From Microbacterium sp. UFMG61 (GTDB taxonomy: Bacteria; Actinomycetota; Actinomycetes; Actinomycetales; Microbacteriaceae), in assembly GCF_015354505.1 (NCBI RefSeq), contig NZ_JACAFP010000001.1, positions 214,117-278,116 on the forward strand: DNA of 64,000 nucleotides. Direction: 5' to 3'. Positions 35,682 through 44,514 of the stretch are shown piece by piece (the first letter of the stretch is position 1; every line of letters begins with the position of its first letter). Position numbers and translations under genes: made by a program. Below the pieces are notes generated by a model that saw only the letters and a list, made by a program, of their open reading frames with translations, did no database searches and was not told where the DNA came from.

Positions 35682-35706
35682 ATTCTCGTTCGCTCGGAAC
35701 GAGAAT
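35682..35706. promoter_or_regulatory. Perfect inverted repeat over the -10 of the short membrane gene
   Basis: ATTCTCGTTC (35682-35691) and GAACGAGAAT (35697-35706) with a 5-nt spacer. On the minus strand the first arm contains the predicted GAGAAT -10 of the gene ending at 35475. It is an operator candidate or a hairpin marking the end of the convergent unit; overlap with the promoter favours an operator. The rest of the 108-bp gap shows nothing. Confidence 0.6.
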
Positions 35707-35783
35707 GCCAGGCCTGGGCCGGCCCACTTCGCCGAGATTCCGGGATACGTGGAGAACCTCGGATCGCGACGGATCGTGCAGGG

Positions 35784-37103
35784 CTAGACGCCGGCCGAGA
35801 TCCAGCGCCCCGAACGCACGCGCCAGCCGAGAGTGCCGAGTCGTGCGAGCAGGTAGACGCCGAAGAACGCGACCGCGAGCCAGATCAGCCCGGCGGCCCC
35901 GTCGACGCCGGTCGCCGCGATGATCCACAGCGCGGGCAGGAACGGAAGCAGGTTGAGCCCGCCGGCGATCGCGAGGTACCGCGCATCGTTCGCGCCCATC
36001 AGCACACCGTCGAGCACGAACACGACACCCGCGATCGGCTGCGCGACGGCGAGGATCAGGAGCGCCGGCTGCACGAGAGTCGCGACCGCCGGGTCGCCGG
36101 TGAACACGATGCCGAGCACGCCCGAGAGAGCCGCGATGAGCGCGCCCACCGCGACGCCGAACCAGGCGCCCCAGGCGACCGTGCGCCGGAGGACCCGATG
36201 CACCTGCCGCTCGTCACCCGCGCCCAGCTCCTTGCCGATCAGCGCCTGCGCGGCGATGGCCAGGGCATCGAGCGCGAAGGCCGCCGCCGAGAAGATCGTG
36301 AAGACGATCTGCCATCCGGCGAGCTCTCTCGTGCCCAGGCCCGTGGCGACGGCGACCGTCACCAGCAGTGCCGCCCGCAGACTCACGGTGCGCAGGAACA
36401 GCCAGCCACCCGAACGCGCGGTGCTGCCCATGCCCTCGCGCCGAGCGCGCAGCGAGGCGTCATGCGTCGCGGCGAGCCGGCGGATCACCAGCACGTACGC
36501 GCCGACCATGCCCCACTGCGCCACGACGGTTCCCGCTGCGGAACCGGCGATGCCCCAGCCGAGGCCGTAGATGAAGAGCACGTTGAGCAGGGCGTTAGCG
36601 CCGAAGCCGAGACCGGCGATCCACAGCGGGGTCACCGTGTCCTGCATCCCGCGGAGGAGCCCGGTCGCGGCGAAGACGATGAGCATCGCCGGCAGGCCCC
36701 ACATCGACACCACGAGGTAGGCGTTCGCGTCGGCCGCGACCGCCTCGCTCGCGCCGAACAGCGACACCAGCCACGGTGACGACGCGGCGCCGGCGGCGGC
36801 GAGCACCGCTCCGATCGCGAGGGCGAGCCACATGCCGTTGATGCCGACCGAGACGGCTTCACCCGGGCGGCCGGCGCCGAAGAGCCGCGCGACCGCCGGG
36901 GTGGTCGAATAGGCGAGGAAGACCATGAGGCCGACGATCGTCTGCAGCACGGCTCCCGCGATCCCGAGACCGGCGAGCGGGGTCGTGCCGAGGTGGCCGA
37001 CGAGCGCGGCGTCGACGATGAGGAAGGCCGGCTCGGCGATCAGAGCGCCGAGGGCGGGGACGGCGAGGCGCAGGATCTCGCGGTTGAGAGTGCGCTCGGT
37101 CAT
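35784..37103 (-). CDS. MATE family efflux transporter
   Basis: A 439-residue membrane protein with 12 hydrophobic segments in two pseudo-repeated halves, characteristic of MATE (DinF-like subgroup). Visible signatures are EPAFLIVDAALVGHLGTTPLAGLG in TM1-2 and ALAIAAQALIGKELGAGDERQV opening the second half. It exports cationic compounds against H+ or Na+; substrate unknown. TAGGCT lies 6 nt before the ATG; the spacer CGGAGG also resembles a ribosome-binding site. Confidence 0.92.
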   Translation of the reverse strand: MTERTLNREILRLAVPALGALIAEPAFLIVDAALVGHLGTTPLAGLGIAGAVLQTIVGLMVFLAYSTTPAVARLFGAGRPGEAVSVGINGMWLALAIGAVLAAAGAASSPWLVSLFGASEAVAADANAYLVVSMWGLPAMLIVFAATGLLRGMQDTVTPLWIAGLGFGANALLNVLFIYGLGWGIAGSAAGTVVAQWGMVGAYVLVIRRLAATHDASLRARREGMGSTARSGGWLFLRTVSLRAALLVTVAVATGLGTRELAGWQIVFTIFSAAAFALDALAIAAQALIGKELGAGDERQVHRVLRRTVAWGAWFGVAVGALIAALSGVLGIVFTGDPAVATLVQPALLILAVAQPIAGVVFVLDGVLMGANDARYLAIAGGLNLLPFLPALWIIAATGVDGAAGLIWLAVAFFGVYLLARLGTLGWRVRSGRWISAGV

Positions 37104-37217
37104 CCTCCGAGCCTATTGGGTGACGGTGGCGCCGAGACGGTCCCGGATCGGGGGCGACGGAGCCCCGCCGCCCCTCCGGTCGTACCCTGGAAGAACCGGA
37201 TGCCACGGAGGTGCGTC

Positions 37218-37766
37218 ATGACGGATCCGAGAGAGGCCGCGGCGAGATACCGCGCGCAGCAGCAGGGCGATGCCGAGGAGGACGTCGGGGCGGCTCCCGG
37301 GTTCGCGGCGGCCGTCGATCAGGCCGCGTTCATCGAGACCGCGATCCAGGTCGCGATCCGCCGGGGCGACTTCGACGATCTGCCCGGTGCGGGCAAGCCC
37401 CTGGAAGGACTCGGCACGCATCACGACCCGGACTGGTGGATCCGACGCAAGATCCAGCAGGAGAACCTCACCGGCCTCGGCCCGCCGGCGATCCTGCTGC
37501 GCACCGAGGACCGCGAACTCGACGACCAGCTCGACCTGCTCGGCCGCGAAGCCGACGTGTGCGATGTGCTCGTGGACTTCAACAGGCGTGTGATCGAGGC
37601 CCGCCGTCAGCTGCAGGGGGGTCCTCCGGTGGTCACGGAACCGCGCGACGTCGACGCCGCGGTCGTCGCGTGGCGCGAGCGGCGTGCGGCGCGGCTCGCC
37701 GCGCGCGCCGCTGCGGTGCCGGAGCAGCCGCGGCGTCGCCGCTTCGGTCTGCGACGCAAGGCCTGA
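37218..37766 (+). CDS. DUF1992 (DnaJ-homologue subfamily C member 28-like) protein
   Basis: A 182-residue cytoplasmic protein matching DUF1992: IQVAIRRGDFDDLPGAGKPL, then WWIRRKIQQENLTG and PPAILLRTEDRELDDQL. The family has no J domain despite its name and no established function. The C-terminus is Arg-rich (PRRRRFGLRRKA). An ACGGAGG ribosome-binding site precedes the ATG; it is one of the few well-supported leadered genes in this stretch. Confidence 0.87.
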   Translation: MTDPREAAARYRAQQQGDAEEDVGAAPGFAAAVDQAAFIETAIQVAIRRGDFDDLPGAGKPLEGLGTHHDPDWWIRRKIQQENLTGLGPPAILLRTEDRELDDQLDLLGREADVCDVLVDFNRRVIEARRQLQGGPPVVTEPRDVDAAVVAWRERRAARLAARAAAVPEQPRRRRFGLRRKA

Positions 37767-37815
37767 GCATCCGGCGATCCCACCCGAATGTCGGAGCGCC
37801 GCATAGGCTGGTCGC

Positions 37816-39780
37816 ATGACTGACGTGCTTCCCTCCGGCCTCGAGACCTCCGAGTTCAGCTCCGACATCCGTCCGCAGGACGATCTCTATCGTCACGTCA
37901 ACGGCGCATGGCTCGCGCGCACCGAGATCCCGGGCGACAAGGCCCGCTGGGGATCGTTCCACCTGCTCGCCGAGCAGGCTGAGAAAGACGTCCGCGCGAT
38001 CATCGAGGAGTCGCAGGATGCCGAGGGCGGCACCCTCGCCCGCAAGATCGGCGATCTGTTCGCCAGCTTCATGGACACCGAGCGCATCGCCGCCGCCGGA
38101 GTCACGCCGCTCGCCGAGACGCTCGCCGAGATCGCCGAGATCGACAGCATCCCGGCATTCCTCCGCACCGTCGGGGCCTACGACCGCGACGGCCGCGCCC
38201 ACCTGATCGGCTTCTACGTCGACGGCGACCCCGGCGACCCCGAGCGCTACCTGCCCGTCATCGTGCAGTCGGGTCTGTCGCTGCCCGACGAGAGCTACTT
38301 CCGCCTCGACACCTTCGCCGAGACGCGTGCGGCGTACCGTGCGCACCTCGAGCGCCTGCTGACCCTCGCCGAGATCCCTGACGCGGTCGCGACCGCCGAC
38401 CGCGCGATCGCCCTCGAGACCGAGCTGGCCGGCCACCACTGGGACAATGTGCGCAGCCGCGACGCGGTCGCCACCTACAACCTGAAGACCTGGGCAGAGA
38501 TCCAGCAGCTCGCCGGCGTCGACCTCGAGCCGTGGCGTGACGCGGTCGCCCCCGCCCACCCCGAGGCGTTCGCTGAGGTCGTCGTCTCGCAGCCGAGCTT
38601 CCTCGAAGGGCTCGGCTCGCTGCTCGTCGCCGAGCGTCTCGACGACTGGAAGGCATGGCTGCGCGCGCAGGTCGTGCACGCGGCGGCGCCGTACCTCACC
38701 GACGACGTCGTGCAGGAGAACTTCTCGTTCTACGGCACCGAACTCACCGGCGTCCCGTCGATCCGCGAGCGCTGGAAGCGCGGCGTCTCGGTCACCGAGA
38801 GCGCGCTGAGCGAGGCGATCGGCAAGGTCTACGTGGAGCGCCACTACCCGCCGACGGCGAAGGCCGCGATGGACGAGCTCGTCGCGAATCTCATCGAGGC
38901 CTACCGTCGCAGCATCACCGACCTCGAGTGGATGACGGCCGAGACCCGCGAGCGCGCCCTCGCGAAGCTCGACTCGTTCACCCCCAAGATCGGCCACCCC
39001 ACGGTCTGGCGCGACTACTCGACGCTCGAGATCGACCGCGACGATCTGTTCGGCAACGTGCGCCGCGCGGCGATCTTCGAGCACGACCGCAACGTCGCGA
39101 AGGTCGGCAGGCCCATCGATCGTGACGAGTGGCACATGCCTCCGCAGATGGTCAATGCCTACTACAACCCGTCGATGAACGAGATCGTCTTCCCCGCGGC
39201 GATCCTGCAGTACCCGTTCTTCGACGTCTCGCGTGATGCCGCCGCGAACTACGGTGGAATCGGCGCGGTCATCGGTCACGAGATCGGTCATGGCTTCGAC
39301 GACCAGGGCAGCCGCTACGACGGGGCCGGCAAGCTCGAGGACTGGTGGACGGATGCCGACCGCTCGGCGTTCGAGGAGCGCACGAAGGCTCTCATCGCCC
39401 AGTACGACGAGCTCGTGCCCGAAGGGCTCGACGCCGCGCACCACGTCAACGGTGCCCTCACGATCGGTGAGAACATCGGCGACCTCGGTGGTCTCGGCAT
39501 CGCGCTGAAGGCCTACGAGCTCTCGCTCGACGGCGCAGAGGCCCCGGTCATCGACGGATACACGGGCGTGCAGCGCCTGCTGCTGTCGTGGGCGCAGGTG
39601 TGGCAGCAGAAGAGCCGCGACGCCGAGACGCTGCGTCTGCTCACGATCGACCCGCACTCGCCCAACGAGTTCCGCTGCAACCAGATCGTCCGCAACATCG
39701 ATGCGTTCTACGATGCGTTCGGCGTCAGCGAGTCCGACGCGCTCTGGCTGCCGCGGGAGTCGCGCGTCACGATCTGGTGA
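37816..39780 (+). CDS. M13 family zinc metallopeptidase (neprilysin/PepO-like)
   Basis: A 654-residue peptidase with zinc site GHEIGH (H488, E489, H492) and third ligand in ENIGDLGG (E552). Substrate-binding NAYYNPSMNEIVFPA lies before it, and the N-terminal M13 domain begins around residue 20 (RPQDDLYRHVNGAWL). No signal peptide or membrane anchor is seen, so it is a cytoplasmic PepO-type oligopeptidase. The C-terminal W fits the family. TAGGCT 6 nt before the ATG supports a leaderless start. Confidence 0.94.
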   Translation: MTDVLPSGLETSEFSSDIRPQDDLYRHVNGAWLARTEIPGDKARWGSFHLLAEQAEKDVRAIIEESQDAEGGTLARKIGDLFASFMDTERIAAAGVTPLAETLAEIAEIDSIPAFLRTVGAYDRDGRAHLIGFYVDGDPGDPERYLPVIVQSGLSLPDESYFRLDTFAETRAAYRAHLERLLTLAEIPDAVATADRAIALETELAGHHWDNVRSRDAVATYNLKTWAEIQQLAGVDLEPWRDAVAPAHPEAFAEVVVSQPSFLEGLGSLLVAERLDDWKAWLRAQVVHAAAPYLTDDVVQENFSFYGTELTGVPSIRERWKRGVSVTESALSEAIGKVYVERHYPPTAKAAMDELVANLIEAYRRSITDLEWMTAETRERALAKLDSFTPKIGHPTVWRDYSTLEIDRDDLFGNVRRAAIFEHDRNVAKVGRPIDRDEWHMPPQMVNAYYNPSMNEIVFPAAILQYPFFDVSRDAAANYGGIGAVIGHEIGHGFDDQGSRYDGAGKLEDWWTDADRSAFEERTKALIAQYDELVPEGLDAAHHVNGALTIGENIGDLGGLGIALKAYELSLDGAEAPVIDGYTGVQRLLLSWAQVWQQKSRDAETLRLLTIDPHSPNEFRCNQIVRNIDAFYDAFGVSESDALWLPRESRVTIW

Positions 39781-39961
39781 CCCGTTCGTCGTGATCGACC
39801 GCGTGGGAGGGGAGGAGCCCTACGGCGTCCGGAATGACGATCCGTTGACCGTATACCGGAGTGCATAGGGCATCCTCACCTGGCGGGGTTACGATATCCG
39901 TGCTGCGGCGGATGGACCCCGCGGTATCCCGCCAATCCCCTCCCCCTCCTAAGGATCACGC
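39781..39961. other. 181-bp promoter interval before the serine hydrolase-like gene
   Basis: This gap after the peptidase gene contains TTGACC (about 39847), a TAGGGCAT segment further on, and a TACGAT hexamer near 39892, all possible promoter elements, then a purine-rich CTCCTAAGGATC before the start. GCGGGGT and ACCCCGC arms form a weak wide-loop dyad. No gene is seen. Confidence 0.4.
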
Positions 39962-40885
39962 GTGGGCGCTTCCGAGCCTGTCGATGGGCCGCCTCTGGCC
40001 TCGCTGCGCCGCTCTCAGCGGACGAGCCGACGGCTGCCGCGCCGTGCGGCGGTCGGGCGTCGGTCGTTCACCGCCGCGACGCGAGCGCTGGAACAGCTCG
40101 TCGAGTCGGGTGCTCAGGTGTCGGTGCATGTCGTCGACCTCGACACCCATGTGCACGTGCTGTCCGGAGACGACCACGTCACGATGCCGGTCGGCGGGCT
40201 CGGAGTCGTGCCTCTGCTCATCGAGGTCGCGGCCGGCTTCGCATCGGGTTCCCTCGACCCGCTCGAGATCGTCGAGCGCAGCACGGTCGCCCCGGTCTCG
40301 ACGGCCGGTGTGTGGCGGCATCTGCACGCACCGGCTCTGCCGCTCGAAGACCTCGCTGTCCTCGCGGCGACGTCGGGCGACCCGATCGCGATCAACGCAC
40401 TGCTGCAGAAGGTCGGTCACGACCGCGTCCGCGACCGGATCGAGGACCTGGGTCTGCGTCGCACAGCGCTGCTCGACCGGTTCCGCGACGAGCGGGGTCC
40501 GGATGACGCCCCGCAGGTCGCGGTGGGGTCTGCCCGAGAACTCGCGGGGCTGTTCTCGGCCCTCGTGAACTCGCAAGTGGTCGATGCGCCGGTCAGCGCC
40601 CAGGTGTCGGAATGGCTGAGCCTGAATCAGGACCTCAGTCTCGTCGCGGCCGCCACGGGACTCGACCCCTTCGCACACGACCACGACGCGCACGGCCTGC
40701 TCTTCATCAACAAGACCGGCCGCGATCGTGGCGTGCGAGCCGAGGCGGGCGTGCTCGCGGGGCCGAGGGCGGGCATCGCCTACTCGCTGATCGTCTGCTT
40801 CGACGACCTGTCGATCACGCATCGTCTGCGCGCCCACGACGCGTTCCGCGTGCTGGGCGTCGAGCTCATGGAGTACACGCACTGA
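39962..40885 (+). CDS. Beta-lactamase-fold (serine hydrolase family) protein with degenerate active site
   Basis: A 307-residue protein with the class A beta-lactamase/serine hydrolase fold. The C-terminal KTG motif is intact (LLFINKTGRDRGVRAEAGVL), and the SDN region is GDPIAINALL. The S-x-x-K catalytic motif is missing: the matching segment is HVTMPVGGLGVVPLL, with no Ser-x-x-Lys. It is therefore unlikely to hydrolyse beta-lactams and may act as a binding or scaffolding protein. No signal peptide is visible; an Arg-rich N-terminus (about 14-36) precedes the domain. GTG start after AAGGATC. Confidence 0.78.
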   Translation: MGASEPVDGPPLASLRRSQRTSRRLPRRAAVGRRSFTAATRALEQLVESGAQVSVHVVDLDTHVHVLSGDDHVTMPVGGLGVVPLLIEVAAGFASGSLDPLEIVERSTVAPVSTAGVWRHLHAPALPLEDLAVLAATSGDPIAINALLQKVGHDRVRDRIEDLGLRRTALLDRFRDERGPDDAPQVAVGSARELAGLFSALVNSQVVDAPVSAQVSEWLSLNQDLSLVAAATGLDPFAHDHDAHGLLFINKTGRDRGVRAEAGVLAGPRAGIAYSLIVCFDDLSITHRLRAHDAFRVLGVELMEYTH

Positions 40886-40898
40886 GCGAACCGCTGCC

Positions 40899-40990
40899 GA
40901 GCGCGCCACGACTGCGCGAGCCACGGCTGAGCGCGCCACGACTACGCGCCACGACCGCGCGCGCCACGATCCAGCGCGCCGACGATCGGT
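40899..40990. repeat. Degenerate GCGCGCCACGA repeats
   Basis: Five or so copies of GCGC(GC)CACGA occur in the 116-bp gap after the serine hydrolase-like gene, with AGCGCGCCACGACT twice at 30-bp spacing. No gene or terminator was recognised. Confidence 0.6.
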
Positions 40991-41001
40991 AGCATCGGGT
41001 G

Positions 41002-41433
41002 ATGCCCCGCCCCGACTGGACCCCGCATCGACGTGATGACCGTGAACTGCTCGGATGGATCCATCCCGACGGCGACGGGTGGGTGGCCGTCGACGTGCTC
41101 GGTCGCTCGGCATCCGGTCGCACGGAGTGGCTCGACGCAGAGGCCGCGCTCGAGGAGCGAGGCATCGCGTGGCTCGCCGACTCGTGGATTCTCGAGGGCG
41201 ACGAGGGCGACGAGGGCGACGAGGGCGACGAGGACGACGAGAGCAGACCGCTGCGCGTACGCATCCTCGAGGTCACTCCCGACGACGACGGCGTTCCCGG
41301 GCGCATCGTCGTGAAGGTCGACGACTTCGGCGACGTCACCCGCCCGCCGGTGCAGCAGATCGTGCTCGACTGGCCGATTCCCGAGCGGCTGCGTCAGCCG
41401 CTGCCGACGGATCCCGATCCGCGGGTGATCTGA
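41002..41433 (+). CDS. Hypothetical protein with GDE repeat
   Basis: A 143-residue acidic protein of unknown family. The N-terminal half (DRELLGWIHPDGDGWVAVDV; EAALEERGIAWLADSWIL) and C-terminal half (LRVRILEVTPDDDGVPGRIV; VDDFGDVTRPP) look like folded beta-rich parts. They are joined by a DEGDEGDEGDEDDE linker coded by 9-bp tandem repeats. ATG at 41002 lies 6 nt after TAGCAT and is preferred over the GTG just before it (40999). Confidence 0.78.
   Translation: MPRPDWTPHRRDDRELLGWIHPDGDGWVAVDVLGRSASGRTEWLDAEAALEERGIAWLADSWILEGDEGDEGDEGDEDDESRPLRVRILEVTPDDDGVPGRIVVKVDDFGDVTRPPVQQIVLDWPIPERLRQPLPTDPDPRVI
41194..41238 (+). repeat. 9-bp GAGGGCGAC tandem repeat inside the hypothetical gene
   Basis: Five consecutive 9-bp units (four exact, one GAGGACGAC) encode the acidic GDE linker; length changes would stay in frame. 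Confidence 0.85.
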
Positions 41434-41452
41434 AGCGACGTCGCGCCCGAGG

Positions 41453-42895
41453 TCATCCGGGCAGCGACGGGTGCTGTTCGGCAGACCGCTGTCGGGGGAT
41501 GAACAGCGACAGCACCAGGGCGACGATGCCCGCGGCGATGGCGAGCCAGAAGCACAGATCGAACGCTGCGCGCGTGGGCACCGAGACCCCGCCCACGTCG
41601 ACGCTCATCGCCGCGAGCACGCCGCCCATCACGGCGGATGCGCTCGAGGTTCCGACCGATCGGAAGAGGGCGTTGAGTCCGTTCGAGGCGCCGGTCTCGT
41701 TCGCCGGCACCGAGCGCATGATGATCATCGGCATGGCGGCGAACGTGAAGCCGATGCCGACGCCGATCAGCAGGTTGCCGACCAGGATGTGCCACACCTC
41801 GGTCGACCACAGCAGCACGAAGACGTAGGCGAGCACGATCGCCCCCGCCCCGACCGTGAAGAGCGGGCGGGGTCCGACTGTGCGCTCGAGGAAGCCGGAC
41901 AGCGGCGAGATGACCATCATCACGAGGCCCGCGGGCATGATGATGAGCGAGGCCGTGACCATGTCGAGTCCGAAGCCGGCGCCGGCGGACACGGGCCCCT
42001 CGAGCAGCTGCGGGAACGTCACGTTCGAGGCGAACAGCGCGAAGCCCATGCCGATCGCGGCGATGTTCGTGAAGAGCACGGCGGGGCGGGCCGCGACCCG
42101 CAGGTCGAGCAGCGGGTCCTTCGTGCGCAGCTGGTACCAGCCCCAGATCAGCAGCACCCCCACTCCGCCGATGATGCAGGTGAGGGTCAGCGGTGCCGTC
42201 CACCCCCACTCGGCTCCGCGGGAGACGAACAGCAGGATGCCGGTGAGTCCGATCGCGAGGCCGATCGCGCCCAGCACGTCGAGGCGGCCCGGGAAGCGCA
42301 GGACGTCTTCTGGAACGGCGGCGAGCACGAGCAGCAGCCCGGCGACGCCGAGACCGGCCGCGAGCCAGAAGAGCCAGTGCCAGTCGGCGTTCTCGGCGAG
42401 CAGGGCGGCGACCGGCATCCCGATCGCGCCGCCCACGCCCATCGTGGCGCTCATCAGCGCCACGGCGGTGCCGAGCCGCTCGGGCGGCAGCACGTCTCGC
42501 ATGATCGCGATGCCGAGCGGAACGACTCCCGTCACCGCGCCCTGGAGGGCACGCCCGATGATCACCCCGACGATCGATCCCGAGAGCGCCGCGATGACCG
42601 ACCCCACGATGAGCAGTGACAGCAGCACGATCACGACGCGACGTTTGCCGTACATGTCGCCGAGGCGTCCCGAGATCGGGGTGGCGACCGCGGCGACCAG
42701 CAGGGTGATGGTCACCACCCAGGTGGTGTCCTCGCGCGAGGCGTTTAGCAGCCGAGGCAGCTCCGCCTGCAGAGGGACCACGAGTGTGAACATGAACGAC
42801 GAGCAGAGCCCGGCGAAGGCGAGCACCGCCACGGTCGCCCAGCGGGGGACCTTTCGGGAGAGCCTTCGTCGTGTGCGATCGTCGTTCTCTCCCAT
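41453..42895 (-). CDS. MFS transporter, DHA2-type multidrug exporter
   Basis: A 480-residue protein with about 14 membrane segments, MFS motif A ISGRLGDMYGKRRVVI after TM2, and motif C-like GGAIGMPVAALLAE in TM5, which marks drug:H+ antiporters. Length and topology fit the DHA2/EmrB family. TAGCCT 6 nt before the ATG (leaderless). The stop lies 19 bp from the convergent hypothetical gene. Substrate unknown. Confidence 0.92.
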   Translation of the reverse strand: MGENDDRTRRRLSRKVPRWATVAVLAFAGLCSSFMFTLVVPLQAELPRLLNASREDTTWVVTITLLVAAVATPISGRLGDMYGKRRVVIVLLSLLIVGSVIAALSGSIVGVIIGRALQGAVTGVVPLGIAIMRDVLPPERLGTAVALMSATMGVGGAIGMPVAALLAENADWHWLFWLAAGLGVAGLLLVLAAVPEDVLRFPGRLDVLGAIGLAIGLTGILLFVSRGAEWGWTAPLTLTCIIGGVGVLLIWGWYQLRTKDPLLDLRVAARPAVLFTNIAAIGMGFALFASNVTFPQLLEGPVSAGAGFGLDMVTASLIIMPAGLVMMVISPLSGFLERTVGPRPLFTVGAGAIVLAYVFVLLWSTEVWHILVGNLLIGVGIGFTFAAMPMIIMRSVPANETGASNGLNALFRSVGTSSASAVMGGVLAAMSVDVGGVSVPTRAAFDLCFWLAIAAGIVALVLSLFIPRQRSAEQHPSLPG

Positions 42896-42959
42896 CGCTT
42901 CAGGCTATCGGCGATCCGGCCCCCGGGCCTCGTCGCGATCCTGCACGGGGCGCCCTCGG

Positions 42960-44423
42960 TCAGCTGACACCCTTCATGAGCCGCAGCACGGGCTTCGCCG
43001 ACAGCAGCAGGCCGACGCCGACCACGATCGCGATGCCGCCGAGGATCGAGAAGTACGGCACCTCGTTCTTCGGGTCGTAGAACTGCACGAGCCACCCCGA
43101 GATCGCCGTGCCCAGCGCCACGGAGAGGAAGAAGAGCGCGACCATCTGCGTGTGGAAGACCCGCGGCGCGAGCTTCGTCGTGACCGAGAGCCCGACCGGC
43201 GAGATCAGCAGCTCGGCGATCGTGAACACCAGCAGGATGCCGACGATCGCGAGGAGCGGCGTCGAGTTGGCGGCGCCGTTGGCGAAGGGCAGGAACAGCA
43301 GGAAGGCGGCGCCCATGATCATCGCTCCGAGCGCGAACTTCACCGGCGTCGACGGCTGGCGCTTTCCTAGGCGCGTCCAGATCGCGGCGAAGACTCCCGA
43401 CAGGATGATGATGAAGATCGGGTTGATCGACTGCACCCACGAGATCGGCATCTCGAAGCCGAACAGATCGCGGTTCAGCCGCTCGTCCGAGTACACCGTG
43501 AGCACCGTGAACTGCTGCTGGTAGAGCGACCAGAAGGCGACGCTCGTGATGAACAGCGGCAGGAAGCCCCACACCCGAGAGCGTTCGGTGCCGTCGATGC
43601 GGCGGCTTGTGAGGATGACAGCGAAGTAGGCGATCGACGCGACGATCGTGGCGATGATGACGATGGTCGAGAGGTTGTCCGCCGTGATGACCCCGACCAG
43701 CACGAGCACGGCGATCAGCACGATGGCGGCGATCGCGATGCCCACCACGAGCGGATAGCGCGATGCGGGGAGCGGGTTCGGCACGGCCCGCGCCTCGTCG
43801 GGGAGTCCGCGACGGCCGAAGGCGTACTGCACCAGGCCGAGCGTCATTCCGATGGCGGCGAGTCCGAAGCCGAAGTGGAACCCGAGCGTGGACTGCAGGA
43901 TGCCGGTGAGGATCGGGCCGAGGAAGGCGCCGAGATTGATTCCCAGGTAGAACAGCGAGAACCCTGCATCGCGCCGCGTGTCCTCAGGTCTGTAGAGGGT
44001 GCCGACGACCGCTGTCGCGTTCGCCTTGAGCCCGCCCGAGCCGAGCGCCACCAGGACGAGACCGACACCGACACCGAGGAAGCCGGGCAACAGCGCGAGG
44101 GCGACGTGGCCGGCGACGATGACGATCGCGCTGAGGAACAGCACCCGTTCCGATCCGAGAATCCGGTCGGCGATCCACGCGCCGAGGATCGTCGAGAGGT
44201 AGACCGATCCGCCGTACGCGCCGACGATTCCACCCGCGACCGCCTGCGAGAGGCCGAGCCCGCCCTCGGTCACGGAGAAGTACAGGTAGATCAGCAGGAT
44301 GCCCTGCATGCCGTAGAAGCTGAACCGCTCCCACATCTCTACGCCGAAGACGTGGACGAGTGCCCAGGGCTGCCCGAAGAACCGCGTGTCGGACTTCGAG
44401 GCTGTGGTGTCGCTGGATGCCAT
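42960..44423 (-). CDS. POT family proton-dependent oligopeptide transporter (DtpT-like)
   Basis: A 487-residue membrane protein with about 13-14 segments. TM1 carries the POT signature ...EMWERFSFYGMQGILLIYL (E-x-x-E-R-F-x-Y-Y type), then GGSVYLSTILGAWIADRILG (PTR2 motif) and FSLFYLGINLGAF (second PTR2 motif). It imports di- and tripeptides with protons. The ATG at 44423 has GTGGAGGA upstream; a frame extending to 44642 would run into the divergent GNAT gene and was rejected. Confidence 0.93.
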   Translation of the reverse strand: MASSDTTASKSDTRFFGQPWALVHVFGVEMWERFSFYGMQGILLIYLYFSVTEGGLGLSQAVAGGIVGAYGGSVYLSTILGAWIADRILGSERVLFLSAIVIVAGHVALALLPGFLGVGVGLVLVALGSGGLKANATAVVGTLYRPEDTRRDAGFSLFYLGINLGAFLGPILTGILQSTLGFHFGFGLAAIGMTLGLVQYAFGRRGLPDEARAVPNPLPASRYPLVVGIAIAAIVLIAVLVLVGVITADNLSTIVIIATIVASIAYFAVILTSRRIDGTERSRVWGFLPLFITSVAFWSLYQQQFTVLTVYSDERLNRDLFGFEMPISWVQSINPIFIIILSGVFAAIWTRLGKRQPSTPVKFALGAMIMGAAFLLFLPFANGAANSTPLLAIVGILLVFTIAELLISPVGLSVTTKLAPRVFHTQMVALFFLSVALGTAISGWLVQFYDPKNEVPYFSILGGIAIVVGVGLLLSAKPVLRLMKGVS

Positions 44424-44514
44424 TCCTCCACGGTACGCCCCGTCAGCGCACGGATCCCAGCCCGATCGCGTCGCGCGATTCCGAAATCCTGCGCGGGAGG
44501 GGCAGACTGGGGTC

